A stretch of 64,000 nt of DNA from Koleobacter methoxysyntrophicus (GTDB lineage: Bacteria > Bacillota > Thermosediminibacteria > Koleobacterales > Koleobacteraceae). The translations under genes and the position numbers were made by a program. The DNA lies in assembly GCF_017301615.1 (NCBI RefSeq), contig NZ_CP059066.1, forward strand, positions 2,153,001 to 2,217,000, read 5' to 3'. Under the pieces are notes generated by a model. That model ran no database searches and was not told the DNA's origin. It saw nothing but the letters and a program-made list of their open reading frames with translations. Positions 16,299 through 24,546 of this stretch are shown piece after piece (positions within the stretch are counted from its first letter, which is position 1; every line of letters begins with the position of its first letter).

Positions 16299-17258
16299 TT
16301 AAATACCCCCTGCATCCATGAGCAGTTTTTTTAACCTTTCCCCTGAATTGTAAAAAGCCTGTTGTTCTTGTTGAGTTAAAGGGAGTTCCAATACTGCTGA
16401 AACTCCTTTACGGTTAATTACCGAAGGGAGGCTCAATGCAATGCCGTGAACTCCATAATACCCCTGCATCACACTTGAAACCGTCATAATTGAATTCTCA
16501 TCCCTTAGTATTCCTTCAACAATTCTTCTTATAGCAAGCCCTACGGCATAATAAGTTGCTCCCTTTTTTTCAATTATTTCGTATGCTGCATTCTTTACTT
16601 TAAAAAAGATTTCCTCCTTGTTTATTTTCCTGTCACAGTTTCTGCAATAATTCAAGCAATATTCGTCGATGCCTATTCCTACAATATTGCTTAAACTCCA
16701 TATGGGGACTTCCGTATCCCCGTGTTCACCTATAATATATGCGTGTACATTCCTTGCTGCTATACCACACTGCTGGCTGATAAGATATCTAAATCTGGAG
16801 GTATCGAGGACGGTTCCAGAACCAATGACCCTGCTTACGGGCAGCCCAGACATTTTCCACGTAACATATGTTAATATGTCTACAGGATTGGTTACAATTA
16901 TATAGATTGCTTTATCATTGTATTTAATGGTATTGGGGATAATGTCTTTGTAGATTTTAATATTTCTGCCAAGGAGGTCTAGCCGGGTTTCTCCAGGTTT
17001 TTGGTTAGCTCCTGCAGTGATAATTATTATACTTGCTTCTTGACAGTCGGAATAGTCACCGTGTTTTACAATTACCGGTTTAACAAATGCTGTTCCGTGA
17101 TTGAGGTCCATTGCTTCTCCCATTGCCTTGTCCTTATCAATATCTATTAATACTATTTCTGAAGCAATACCGGAGATCATGAGTGCGTATGCCGTAGTTG
17201 AACCCACATTTCCTGCCCCAATAACTGCAATTTTGTTATGGGTTAAATTTGTAAACAT
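16299..17258 (-). CDS. ldh: L-lactate dehydrogenase
   Basis: A 319-residue NAD-dependent enzyme that reduces pyruvate to L-lactate in fermentation. The Rossmann loop GAGNVG is at residues 14-19. NQKPGETRLD holds Gln86, which favours pyruvate over oxaloacetate (malate dehydrogenases have Arg there), and Arg92. The substrate-binding Arg157 lies in DTSRFRYL and the catalytic His179 in IGEHGDTEVP. Length is normal. AGGAGGG precedes the ATG. The Cys-containing stretch NYCRNCDR near residue 210 is unusual for LDH but lies in a variable surface loop. Single-gene unit. Confidence 0.92.
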   Translation of the reverse strand: MFTNLTHNKIAVIGAGNVGSTTAYALMISGIASEIVLIDIDKDKAMGEAMDLNHGTAFVKPVIVKHGDYSDCQEASIIIITAGANQKPGETRLDLLGRNIKIYKDIIPNTIKYNDKAIYIIVTNPVDILTYVTWKMSGLPVSRVIGSGTVLDTSRFRYLISQQCGIAARNVHAYIIGEHGDTEVPIWSLSNIVGIGIDEYCLNYCRNCDRKINKEEIFFKVKNAAYEIIEKKGATYYAVGLAIRRIVEGILRDENSIMTVSSVMQGYYGVHGIALSLPSVINRKGVSAVLELPLTQQEQQAFYNSGERLKKLLMDAGGI

Positions 17259-17464
17259 TTTAGAGCCCTCCTAATAGATCTTTATTTTGTCATATTTTTC
17301 CCCTTTAAAAGGGTTATTATTAACATCTTCTAATATTTTTAAACTATTTTTCGAAATTTGGTTATATACAGCAAATGTTCAATATGTCTCTTAGTACGGA
17401 TGCCGCTGCAGACAATATAAATTTTTCTTATCAGGCCAGTTATTTATCGCAAATTAATGCAAGA

Positions 17465-17911
17465 AGACTACCATCTCTATAGGTGGGAGATGAATTGCGT
17501 ATACCATTTTGCAAAAAAATAGCATATAATATAAGCATAACCCAAATAGAAGGAGGTGTAATGGTGGAAGTAACCAGGGTAACAGCAATACAACTAAATC
17601 CCACAAAAGAACAACAGATAATAATAGGCCACCTGACCTATTCTGCCTCCAAGCTTTGGAATATCGCAAACTATAATATAAAGCAGAGTAGATAAGTCAA
17701 ACCGCAAATACAGAGGGCTGTATGTTTGCAGCTGTGGTAATGTAATAAACGCAGATGTAAACGGTGCTGTAAATATACTAAAAAGGGTATCTCCGAACCT
17801 AACATTAGGTAGGAGTAGAGGGAATCTGGACATCCCGGTTAGAGTACGTGTTAATGACGTTCTCTAAACTAAACAGAATCCCCCGCTTCTATAAGCGGTG
17901 GGAGGGTTCAA
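17465..17911 (+). mobile_element. Internally deleted IS200/IS605-type element carrying a TnpB remnant
   Basis: About 450 bases. The left end has a hairpin (CATCTC 17472-17477 with GAGATG 17487-17492). The right end has a hairpin CCGCTT/AAGCGG (17883-17898) followed by TGGGAGGGTTCAA; subterminal hairpins at both ends and no inverted terminal repeats are typical of IS200/IS605. A terminal TCAA matches the right cleavage site known for IS608. Between them are the first 45 and last 57 codons of a TnpB gene. No Y1 transposase gene is present. The outer boundaries are estimates. Confidence 0.7.
17561..17867 (+). pseudogene. TnpB (IS605 OrfB) with internal deletion
   Basis: The N-terminal piece starts at ATG 17561 after AAGGAGGTGTA and reads VTRVTAIQLNPTKEQ and SASKLWNIANYNI, the usual TnpB opening. 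It stops at TAA 17693-17695. Immediately after, in the next frame, comes the C-terminal piece: RKYRGLYVCSCGNVINADVN and GAVNILKRVSP, the family's zinc-finger half and final RuvC motif (NADxNGAxNI). The middle (about 270 residues in full-length relatives, including most RuvC motifs) is missing. It cannot be an active nuclease. The retained 3' segment overlaps where the element's guide RNA (omega/reRNA) is normally encoded. Confidence 0.8.
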
Positions 17912-18750
17912 TTATAATATTCTTCTAATTTAAAGAGCTCAGGAATAGTAACAAAGGAATATCCTTTTTTCTTCAATTCTTTAATAATTATGGGGACAGC
18001 CTCAACACTCCCGGTTAGATTTTGTTTAGGATCACCCGCAGAATGCATCAAAATTACGGAACCCGGTTTAATGCCGGTTGTAATATTTTTAACAATTTCT
18101 TCTTTAGGCAGACTCCGCCAGTCTATAGAATCTATGCTCCATAAGACAATCTTGTATCCTTCTTTTTCTATGGTTTCAACGGATTCTGGGTCGAGGGCAC
18201 CGTAGGGAGGTCGGAATAGCTTAGTTTGTTTTTTTGTATGTTTATATATTAAATCATAGTTTTTTTTCAAGTCTTCCTTTATATTTTCAGGGTTTAAATT
18301 GGTATATTTTTGGTGCAGGAATCCATGACTACCCAAGACATGACCGTCTTTTGCTATATCCTTTAAAATATCGGGGAATTCCTGACCCCTTATTCCGGAA
18401 ATGAAGAATGTAGCCTTCACTTTCTCATCTTTTAGATGTTTTAGTATTTTTGGAGTATAAATATCATCCGGCCCATCATCAAAGGTTAATGCTACTACTT
18501 TCTCTTTTGTGTCCTTAAGCCTATATACGACTTCTGGATATAATCGGGCGAGATCGGAGTTTTGGATTATCCTATTTTCCTTTTCTGTGCCGTGTTTGAA
18601 AGGGGTTTTTGGCGTAGATGGCTCCGAATTTTCTCCATTTGGAGGTGGAATGGGCTTTAAATAATTGCCAGGATAAAAGTAAATATAGCCGCCTATTATA
18701 ATTGCTGCAAGTATGAGTATTAAAGTTCCGATATATAAAAACCTTTTCAT
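17908..18750 (-). CDS. Polysaccharide deacetylase (NodB domain), membrane-anchored
   Basis: A 280-residue extracytoplasmic enzyme predicted to remove acetyl groups from peptidoglycan or another polysaccharide. Residues 7-26 form a membrane anchor, followed by a Pro-rich linker. The NodB domain has TFDDGP with Asp91/Asp92, the metal pair His142 and His146 in GSHGFLH, RPPYG at 180-184, and His236 in ILMHSAGD. GGGAGTGA precedes the ATG. Its stop codon lies in the terminal TCAA of the adjacent IS605-type element, so the last residues may have been changed by insertion. In spore formers such enzymes often act in cortex or wall maturation, but the exact role is open. Confidence 0.88.
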   Translation of the reverse strand: MKRFLYIGTLILILAAIIIGGYIYFYPGNYLKPIPPPNGENSEPSTPKTPFKHGTEKENRIIQNSDLARLYPEVVYRLKDTKEKVVALTFDDGPDDIYTPKILKHLKDEKVKATFFISGIRGQEFPDILKDIAKDGHVLGSHGFLHQKYTNLNPENIKEDLKKNYDLIYKHTKKQTKLFRPPYGALDPESVETIEKEGYKIVLWSIDSIDWRSLPKEEIVKNITTGIKPGSVILMHSAGDPKQNLTGSVEAVPIIIKELKKKGYSFVTIPELFKLEEYYN

Positions 18751-18926
18751 TAAATCACTCCCTGAAATTACGATAGTTCTGTCCTTATAATTCTATTTTT
18801 TCCCTATGGTTTTATTTTATGTATAAGTTAAACAGTCAGTTTTTGAAGATTAAAATTATAATTACCCCTAATAAAGTGGTTTTCCTTTTCAGCCAATTTG
18901 TTTTAGAAATTAAGGAGGAGTTTTCG

Positions 18927-19445
18927 ATGGATGACAAATCTGAAATATATTATAAATTATTTAAAAGCCCTATAGGTGAAATATTTGTCGCTTCAACGCC
19001 TTTGGGATTGTGCAGGGTGGGAATAAATTCTGATCTTAGGGAAGAGATGATCTGGTTTGAGGAGAAATTCTCCAATTTTAGTATTGAAGAGAGTGACGAC
19101 CAAACCCAAATTTATGTGTCCCAATTAATTGAATATTTTGAAGGAAATAGGAAAGAATTCGATATCCCGGTTTTTTTAATAGGAACAAATTTCCAAAAAC
19201 GTGTTTGGAAAGCCTTGACCGAAATACCTTACGGGAAAACGGCGAGTTATAAAGAAATAGCACTAAGGGTTAGTAACCCTAAAGGAGTAAGGGCAGTTGG
19301 TCAGGCAAATAATAAAAATCCAATCCCTATTGTTATTCCGTGCCACAGGATTATAGGTTCTAATGGGGAACTTACGGGTTATGGGGCAGGCCTAGAGATT
19401 AAAAAGTGGTTGTTAGAATTAGAAGCTAATAATTCATGCCGATAA
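18927..19445 (+). CDS. ogt: Methylated-DNA-protein cysteine methyltransferase
   Basis: A 172-residue suicide repair protein that takes the methyl group from O6-methylguanine in DNA onto its own Cys139. The active-site block IPIVIPCHRIIGSNG is at residues 133-147, the helix-turn-helix PYGKTASYKEIALRVSNPKG at 101-120 and the Arg finger in VRAVGQANNKNP follows. The ATG at 18927 is set by AAGGAGGAG upstream; a longer reading would begin in AT-rich non-coding sequence. No adaptive (Ada) domain is fused. Single gene. Confidence 0.9.
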   Translation: MDDKSEIYYKLFKSPIGEIFVASTPLGLCRVGINSDLREEMIWFEEKFSNFSIEESDDQTQIYVSQLIEYFEGNRKEFDIPVFLIGTNFQKRVWKALTEIPYGKTASYKEIALRVSNPKGVRAVGQANNKNPIPIVIPCHRIIGSNGELTGYGAGLEIKKWLLELEANNSCR

Positions 19446-19477
19446 TCAGGTTTGCGGTAGGAAAAATCTTGGAATTT

Positions 19478-19515
19478 CGTGCTACGCTTACTCTAAAAAA
19501 TTGGTTCTCCACCTA
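19478..19515. repeat. Degenerate intergenic element, copy C (short)
   Basis: The stretch beginning TGCTACGCTTACTCT matches the start of the element at 21,241 (TGCTCCGCTCACTCT) and keeps a second matching block (TTGGTTCTCC versus TTGGCTCTCT). By eye about 24 of 33 positions agree. Confidence 0.35.
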
Positions 19516-19634
19516 AAAGCTTGCCTTCGGGATGAATGGCTGATATAATAAAGTTGGCTGGTTACCTTGGTCTAAGTGCTAGAATGACTATACTGTCGGG
19601 CGGACGAGAATGTTTTTGTAAAGGTGAACCATTA

Positions 19635-20327
19635 ATGAGCAGAGATAACCTTATATATCTCAAAAATATATCCTTATTTTCAGGTTTATCTGATGAACTG
19701 CTACAAAAAATCAATGATATCGTAATTGTAAGGGATTACAAGAAAAATACCGTCATTTTTATGGAAGGAGAGCCGGGTGAAGCTCTGTTTTTTATAAAAG
19801 CGGGAAAAGTCAAAATAACTAAAATGGCAGAAGATGGCAGAGAACACATCCTGCACTTTTTTAAAGACGGGGACGTTTTTGCAGAAATAGTATTGTTTAC
19901 CGGTGATAATTACCCTGCTACTGCTGAAACAATAGAAGATTCAAAGATAGGGATAATTAAGAATAATAATATGGAACGACTAATTCGGGAAAACCCGGAT
20001 ATTTCACTTGAATTATTGAAATTGATGAGCCGACGTCTTCAATATGCCCAGGAAAAGGTGAAAGACATGGCTTTTAAAGATACTACAAGCAGAATGGCAA
20101 AGGTATTACTCGGATTGGCAGAAAGGCATGGTAAAAAATCAGAGGAAGGAATAGTCATATGCTTAAAATTAACTCATCAGGAACTGGCAGGGTTGGTTGG
20201 TATTACAAGGGAAACAGCAACCAGAATATTGAACAGCCTTAAGAAATCCGGTATCATCGATACCGGTAAAAAATGTATTGTTATTTTAGATAAAAATGAA
20301 CTGCAAAAATTATCCCAAATAATGTAA
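19635..20327 (+). CDS. Crp/Fnr family transcription regulator
   Basis: A 230-residue regulator. Residues 1-115 form a cyclic-nucleotide-binding-type domain with VIFMEGEPGEALFFIKAGKV and FAEIVLFTGDNYPATAET. Residues 115-145 form the dimer helix. The winged helix contains THQELAGLVGITRETATRIL, where the Arg-Glu-Thr recognition helix is typical of Fnr-type proteins. There is no N-terminal Cys cluster, so it is not a standard iron-sulfur oxygen sensor. The ATG at 19635 has AAAGGTGA seven bases before it; a longer reading crosses the intergenic region. The ligand and targets are unknown. Confidence 0.85.
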   Translation: MSRDNLIYLKNISLFSGLSDELLQKINDIVIVRDYKKNTVIFMEGEPGEALFFIKAGKVKITKMAEDGREHILHFFKDGDVFAEIVLFTGDNYPATAETIEDSKIGIIKNNNMERLIRENPDISLELLKLMSRRLQYAQEKVKDMAFKDTTSRMAKVLLGLAERHGKKSEEGIVICLKLTHQELAGLVGITRETATRILNSLKKSGIIDTGKKCIVILDKNELQKLSQIM

Positions 20328-20436
20328 TCAAGGAGTCACCCCCATAGTGTGCAAAAGTGTAAGCGAACCTGTATGAATAAATGCATTTTCTTTAGGGAAT
20401 TTTATTATTACAATGAAAACTATGGAGGTGACCTTT

Positions 20437-20886
20437 ATGAACTTAATTCCATGGGGGAAACCGTATGAATTGGAACGGTTTAGAGAAGAAATGGATAGGT
20501 TTTTTGATCGTTCGCTGGGTAATTTTTTTGCGATTGGTATAGGCAGACATCCTTCTGTGGATGTTTATCAGACAGATAGTGAAGTTATTGTGAAGGCCGA
20601 AATCCCCGGGGTGGATGCTGAGGACCTTGAGATATTGGCTACAGAGGATACACTTTCTATTAGGGGGGAAATAAAACATCAGGAAGAAATAAAAGAACAT
20701 GGATATATTCATAGAGAGAGAAAGCACGGCAGTTTTTACCGTTCAATTCCGCTTCCGTATCCCGTTAGAAGTGAAGAAGCAAAGGCCAGCCTTAACAACG
20801 GAGTTTTGGATATAAGGCTGCCGAAGTCAGAAAACCATAGAGAGCGGGCAGTAAAAATCCAGGTAGAAGATAGGAATAAACACTAA
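20437..20886 (+). CDS. Small heat-shock protein, Hsp20/alpha-crystallin family
   Basis: A 149-residue ATP-independent chaperone that holds unfolding proteins. The alpha-crystallin domain covers about residues 40-135: PSVDVYQTDSEVIVKAEIPG, then SFYRSIPLPYPV and the closing ASLNNGVLDIRLPK, the usual A-x-x-x-n-GVL motif. The N-terminus (MNLIPWGKPYELERFREEMD) is typical. The ATG at 20437 follows GGAGGTGA by five bases, and an ATG eight codons earlier lacks such a site. No CIRCE element is visible upstream. A terminator follows at once. Confidence 0.92.
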   Translation: MNLIPWGKPYELERFREEMDRFFDRSLGNFFAIGIGRHPSVDVYQTDSEVIVKAEIPGVDAEDLEILATEDTLSIRGEIKHQEEIKEHGYIHRERKHGSFYRSIPLPYPVRSEEAKASLNNGVLDIRLPKSENHRERAVKIQVEDRNKH

Positions 20887-20888
20887 TA

Positions 20889-20926
20889 AAACCCTGATGA
20901 TTTAAATCAGGGTTATAATTTTTTTG
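20889..20926 (+). terminator. Rho-independent terminator after hsp20
   Basis: AACCCTGAT and ATCAGGGTT form a nine-pair stem with a short loop, followed by ATAATTTTTTT. Confidence 0.88.
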
Positions 20927-21027
20927 TTTTGATAAATTTAGGGGATAGGAAGAAGGATTTTTGTAATTTGTGTTGAAGTAAATATATGTTTTTAAAGTTA
21001 TGATATAGTCTTGTGGAGGTGACGGAA

Positions 21028-21195
21028 GTGGCATATTTTATCACAGATGAATGTATCGCATGTGGTGCGTGCCAGGCAGAATGCCCGGTTGATTGTATTC
21101 AAGAAGGGGATATTTATGTTATAAACCCGGATGAATGCATTGATTGCGGCTCCTGTGCTGAGGTTTGCCCGGTAGGTGCTCCTAAACCAGAATAA
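21028..21195 (+). CDS. 2[4Fe-4S] ferredoxin
   Basis: A 55-residue clostridial-type ferredoxin, a low-potential electron carrier. Two cluster motifs are complete: CIACGACQAECP and CIDCGSCAEVCP. Only the N-terminal AYFITDE lies before the first. The GTG at 21028 is chosen because GGAGGT lies seven bases upstream; an earlier in-frame GTG would contain the site. A terminator follows 11 bases after the stop, so the gene is probably a single unit. Confidence 0.92.
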   Translation: MAYFITDECIACGACQAECPVDCIQEGDIYVINPDECIDCGSCAEVCPVGAPKPE

Positions 21196-21205
21196 TTTCA
21201 AAAGG

Positions 21206-21237
21206 AAAAACCCTCTTTTGTTGAAGAGGGTTTTTTA
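21206..21237 (+). terminator. Rho-independent terminator after the ferredoxin gene
   Basis: AAAACCCTCTT and AAGAGGGTTTT with a TTGTTG loop, then a run of six T. Confidence 0.88.
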
Positions 21238-21238
21238 A

Positions 21239-21340
21239 CTATGCTCCGCTCACTCTGGGATTTGGCTCTCTGCCATCACAGGCTAGGAGCCAAATTAACA
21301 GTCGCTTATGTGTTCAACCGAACTTACTGTTTCCTGAGTA
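21239..21340. repeat. Degenerate palindromic intergenic element, copy B
   Basis: Directly behind the ferredoxin terminator. It contains a nine-base inverted pair ATTTGGCTC/GAGCCAAAT (about 21,259-21,296) and a second pair AACAGT/ACTGTT enclosing a stem-like region. Its first 33 bases resemble the stretch at 19,478; resemblance to 381-510 is weaker. Confidence 0.35.
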
Positions 21341-21370
21341 ACCATTATATAAATTAGGCTGAGGTTTTAA

Positions 21371-21399
21371 TTGTAATTTAGAAGTTAAAGGTTTATACT
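21371..21399 (+). promoter_or_regulatory. Sigma-A-type promoter for the aminotransferase gene
   Basis: TTGTAA (21371-21376), 17-base spacer, TATACT (21394-21399), about 85 bases before the GTG start. Confidence 0.45.
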
Positions 21400-21483
21400 G
21401 AAGTAGGTAGGTATATAAATGCCTGATGGGGGAACTATTAAGTTAAGGTATTAACAAACCTAGTAATAAGGAGGGATTTACAA

Positions 21484-22872
21484 GTGGATAAAAGGCTGTA
21501 TAATGTTAACGATGTAATTAATTTTACCAGAAAAGACATAATGGATAATTATAAAGAATATGTAAACCCGGGATTTGCCAATTTAATAGGTATCTTAGGA
21601 TTGGATAAGAATTATACCAGAGCGAGCGGTGTTTCTGTTTGGGATAGTGAAGGAAATGAATATCTGGATTTTTTAGGGGGATTTGGTGCTTTAAACCTGG
21701 GACACAACCCACCGGAAGTTATAGAGGCAGTAGAAAAGGTTAAGCAATTACCCAATATTCTTAAGTCAACTTTAGGGAAAATGGCGTCTGCTTTAGCTCA
21801 CAATCTTGCAAAGATAGCACCCGGCGATCTTAACAACACATTTTTCTGTAACAGCGGGACCGAAGCTGTTGAAGGGGCTATCAAAACGGCCAGGATTGCT
21901 ACAGGAAAAACGAAATTGATTAGTTGTAAAGGGTCTTTTCACGGTAAAACCCTTGGAGCTTTATCCATAACCGGGCGGGAAAAATACCGGATTCCTTTTG
22001 CACCTCTAGTTCCGGAATGCTATTCTGTGCCTTACGGGGATCTTGCAGCATTAGAAGAGGCTCTTGCAGATGGTGAAGCTGCTGCCTTTATCGTTGAGCC
22101 TATACAAGGTGAGGGAGGTGTAATCCTTCCGCCTGAAGGTTATCTTAAAGGGGCAAGAGAGCTGTGTGATAAATATAATGCCCTCCTTATAATAGATGAG
22201 GTTCAAACAGGCCTCGGGAGAACAGGATATATGTTTGCATGTGAATATGAGCAGGTAAGCCCGGATATCATGTGCCTTGCTAAATCTTTGGGCGGCGGAA
22301 TCATGCCCATAGGAGCCTTTATAACAACCAAAGATGTTTGGAATAAAGCATATGGAGGGATAGAAAAATGCCTTCTCCACTCATCAACTTTTGGGGAGAA
22401 TTCGTGGGCTATGGCTGCGGGGATAGCTGCTATTAATTCGATTATACATAAGGATTTATCGAAAAAGGCAAAAGAAAATGGCGGTTATTTCATGGACAAA
22501 CTAAAAACCTTGATTGATAAATATAAGATAATAAAGGACATAAGAGGCAGGGGTTTATTAATAGGTATTGAGTTTGAAGAACCGGCAAAGGGTTTATTGG
22601 ATAAAATCTCTAAGGGGACTATAAATAAGCTGGCTGGAGAGTATATAGGGGCAATGATTGCTGGTGAACTCCTCAATACATATAAGATAATAACGGCTTA
22701 TACCCTTAATAACCCGAACGTAATCCGCCTTGAACCGCCATTGGTCGTAACCAGGGAACAAATTGACAGGGTTATTTCTGCCCTGGAAGAGATTTTTGAA
22801 AAGAATAGGGGGTTTCTAGGAATAACCCTTAAAAGCGCAAAAACTGTTTTAAGTTCCATCTTGAGTAGGTGA
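21484..22872 (+). CDS. Class III aminotransferase, putrescine/ornithine type
   Basis: A 462-residue PLP enzyme. The cofactor region shows NSGTEAVEGAIKTAR near residues 124-138, SCKGSFHGKTLGALS near 153-167, the Asp of IIDEVQTGLGRTG near 237-249 and the Schiff-base Lys in CLAKSLGGGIMPIGA near 266. The long N-terminal extension (GFANLIGILGLDKNYTRASG) is like that of putrescine aminotransferases (YgjG/PatA), which move an amino group from putrescine to 2-oxoglutarate; ornithine or acetylornithine remain alternatives. The GTG start follows GGAGGGA. The next gene begins 4 bases after the stop. Confidence 0.82.
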   Translation: MDKRLYNVNDVINFTRKDIMDNYKEYVNPGFANLIGILGLDKNYTRASGVSVWDSEGNEYLDFLGGFGALNLGHNPPEVIEAVEKVKQLPNILKSTLGKMASALAHNLAKIAPGDLNNTFFCNSGTEAVEGAIKTARIATGKTKLISCKGSFHGKTLGALSITGREKYRIPFAPLVPECYSVPYGDLAALEEALADGEAAAFIVEPIQGEGGVILPPEGYLKGARELCDKYNALLIIDEVQTGLGRTGYMFACEYEQVSPDIMCLAKSLGGGIMPIGAFITTKDVWNKAYGGIEKCLLHSSTFGENSWAMAAGIAAINSIIHKDLSKKAKENGGYFMDKLKTLIDKYKIIKDIRGRGLLIGIEFEEPAKGLLDKISKGTINKLAGEYIGAMIAGELLNTYKIITAYTLNNPNVIRLEPPLVVTREQIDRVISALEEIFEKNRGFLGITLKSAKTVLSSILSR

Positions 22873-22876
22873 GGAT

Positions 22877-24346
22877 ATGCCTTTGTATAAAAGGTACAGC
22901 CATTTATCCAGATATCGTGACATAGCAAATATTTTATTTAAACATGGTCTCGGTTATGTGATAGATATTTTAGGATTTAGGGAGTTCCTTTCATATAGAA
23001 TGAAATTTTTTAAACGTGAAAAAGCGAAACTCCCTTTGAGCCTTGCCCAGAGAATAAGAATGGTATTAGAAGAACTGGGGCCTACTTTCATAAAATTCGG
23101 CCAACTTCTCAGCACAAGGTCTGATATTATTCCGGCAGAAATTATAAAGGAATTAGAAAAACTGCAGGATGATGTTCCACCCTTTTCATTTGAAGATGTA
23201 AAAACACAAATCCAAAATGAACTTGGCGGTTCGATCTCTGAGTTTTTCAGTGAGTTTGAGAAAAAAACCCTGGCAGCAGCTTCCATCGGGCAGGTGCACA
23301 GGGCGGTTTTAAAAAGCGGGGAGAATGTAGTAGTTAAAGTCCAGCGACCCGGAATTGAAAAAATAGTGGAAAGGGACCTGGATGTACTCTTTGATATAGC
23401 GCGGATAGCGGAAAGACGAACGGAAATCGGCAAGATATATAGTCTGACAGAACTAGTTGAAGAGTTTGCGAGAATAATAAAGGAAGAGATGGATTATACC
23501 AGAGAGGGGCGGAATGCTGATAAATTCAGAAAGAATTTCAGTAATTTAAACTATATTCAAATACCGAAGGTTTATTGGCAGTTTACCACAAAACGTGTTT
23601 TAACTATGGAAATGGTAAAAGGGATTAAAATTTCAAACATAACAAAGATAAAAGAGATGGGCTTTGATTCTAATCTTATAGCAGAAAAGCTGGCAAGGGT
23701 TTTTTTAAAACAGGTGCTCATCGATGGATTTTTTCATGGAGACCCCCACCCGGGAAATATCTTTATTACTGAAAAAGGTCAAATCGCACTGATGGATTTC
23801 GGTGTAGTTGGAAGAATAGATGATGATTTAAAGTTTCGATTTGTTAATTTAATTTTAGATATAATTAAAAAAGATACAGATTCTATTGCCAGAGATGTTT
23901 TACAAATCGGGATAATTAAAAGAAAGGTAGATTTTAGAGAACTGAAAAAAGATATAAGGGAGATATTCCAAAAATACTCTGAATTGCCTCTGATTGAAAT
24001 AAGTATCGGGGAAAGCCTAAGGGAAGTAATGGGACTGGCTTATAAATATAATGTGGTTATTCCGTCTGATTTAACACTTTTGGCAAAGACTACAATAACC
24101 CTTGAGGGTATAATAAAAAACCTATCTCCTGCCGTAAGTTTGATTGAAATGGCAGAACCGTTTGGACGGGAATTGATAAAAGAAAGATTTTCGTTACGAT
24201 ATATTAAAAGGCGGACCATGAAAAACATTAGTGAGTTAAGCATTGTTCTGAGTTCAATTCCCATTAAAATCCATTCGATACTCGAAAAAATGGAAGAAGG
24301 AAAAATAAGGCTAAATCTTCAGCATACTAATTTTTGGATAAACTGA
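22877..24346 (+). CDS. ABC1/UbiB-family atypical kinase, main part (C-terminus frameshifted off)
   Basis: The 489 residues carry the full atypical kinase core: KFGQLLSTRSDIIP near residue 75 (the KxGQ motif), AAASIGQVHRAVL near 135, VVKVQRPG with the nucleotide-binding Lys, DGFFHGDPHPGNIF near 285-298 and the metal-binding LMDFGVVGRI. UbiB-type proteins are needed for quinone synthesis in Proteobacteria; in Clostridia the role is unknown. Relatives end in two membrane helices joined by a short linker. Here the frame stops before them, and the helices follow in the -1 frame (24,334-24,546). GAGGAT precedes the ATG. It may be cotranscribed with the aminotransferase. Confidence 0.82.
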   Translation: MPLYKRYSHLSRYRDIANILFKHGLGYVIDILGFREFLSYRMKFFKREKAKLPLSLAQRIRMVLEELGPTFIKFGQLLSTRSDIIPAEIIKELEKLQDDVPPFSFEDVKTQIQNELGGSISEFFSEFEKKTLAAASIGQVHRAVLKSGENVVVKVQRPGIEKIVERDLDVLFDIARIAERRTEIGKIYSLTELVEEFARIIKEEMDYTREGRNADKFRKNFSNLNYIQIPKVYWQFTTKRVLTMEMVKGIKISNITKIKEMGFDSNLIAEKLARVFLKQVLIDGFFHGDPHPGNIFITEKGQIALMDFGVVGRIDDDLKFRFVNLILDIIKKDTDSIARDVLQIGIIKRKVDFRELKKDIREIFQKYSELPLIEISIGESLREVMGLAYKYNVVIPSDLTLLAKTTITLEGIIKNLSPAVSLIEMAEPFGRELIKERFSLRYIKRRTMKNISELSIVLSSIPIKIHSILEKMEEGKIRLNLQHTNFWIN

Positions 24347-24546
24347 TCTCGAAACTCGATATAATTTTAAACAGATTATCTTTTAGCATAATCGTAGCAA
24401 GTCTAATTGTAGGGTCTTCTTTGATTGCCCAGAGAAGCCCGAATTCCTTTTTATGGGGTTTACCCGTTGCTGAAATAGGGTTTATTATGGCCGGGATAAT
24501 GGGCTTCTGGCTGCTGATTTCGATACTCAGGTCAGGCAGGTTTTAG
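24334..24546 (+). pseudogene. Detached C-terminal membrane segment of the UbiB-like protein
   Basis: Seventy codons reading DKLISKLDIILNRLSFSI and two membrane helices, ending in GFWLLISILRSGRF. This is the standard C-terminus of ABC1/UbiB proteins. The segment overlaps the main part by 13 bases at a run of five T (24,331-24,335); a sixth T would fuse them into NFLDKL. There is no ribosome site for an independent start, and a stop lies just upstream in its frame. It is a recent frameshift, a sequencing slip or a slippage product. Confidence 0.7.

Noticed and set aside
17454-17669. 71-codon open frame on the minus strand
   Set aside because: It runs antisense across the left end and N-terminal part of the TnpB remnant, and has no ribosome site.
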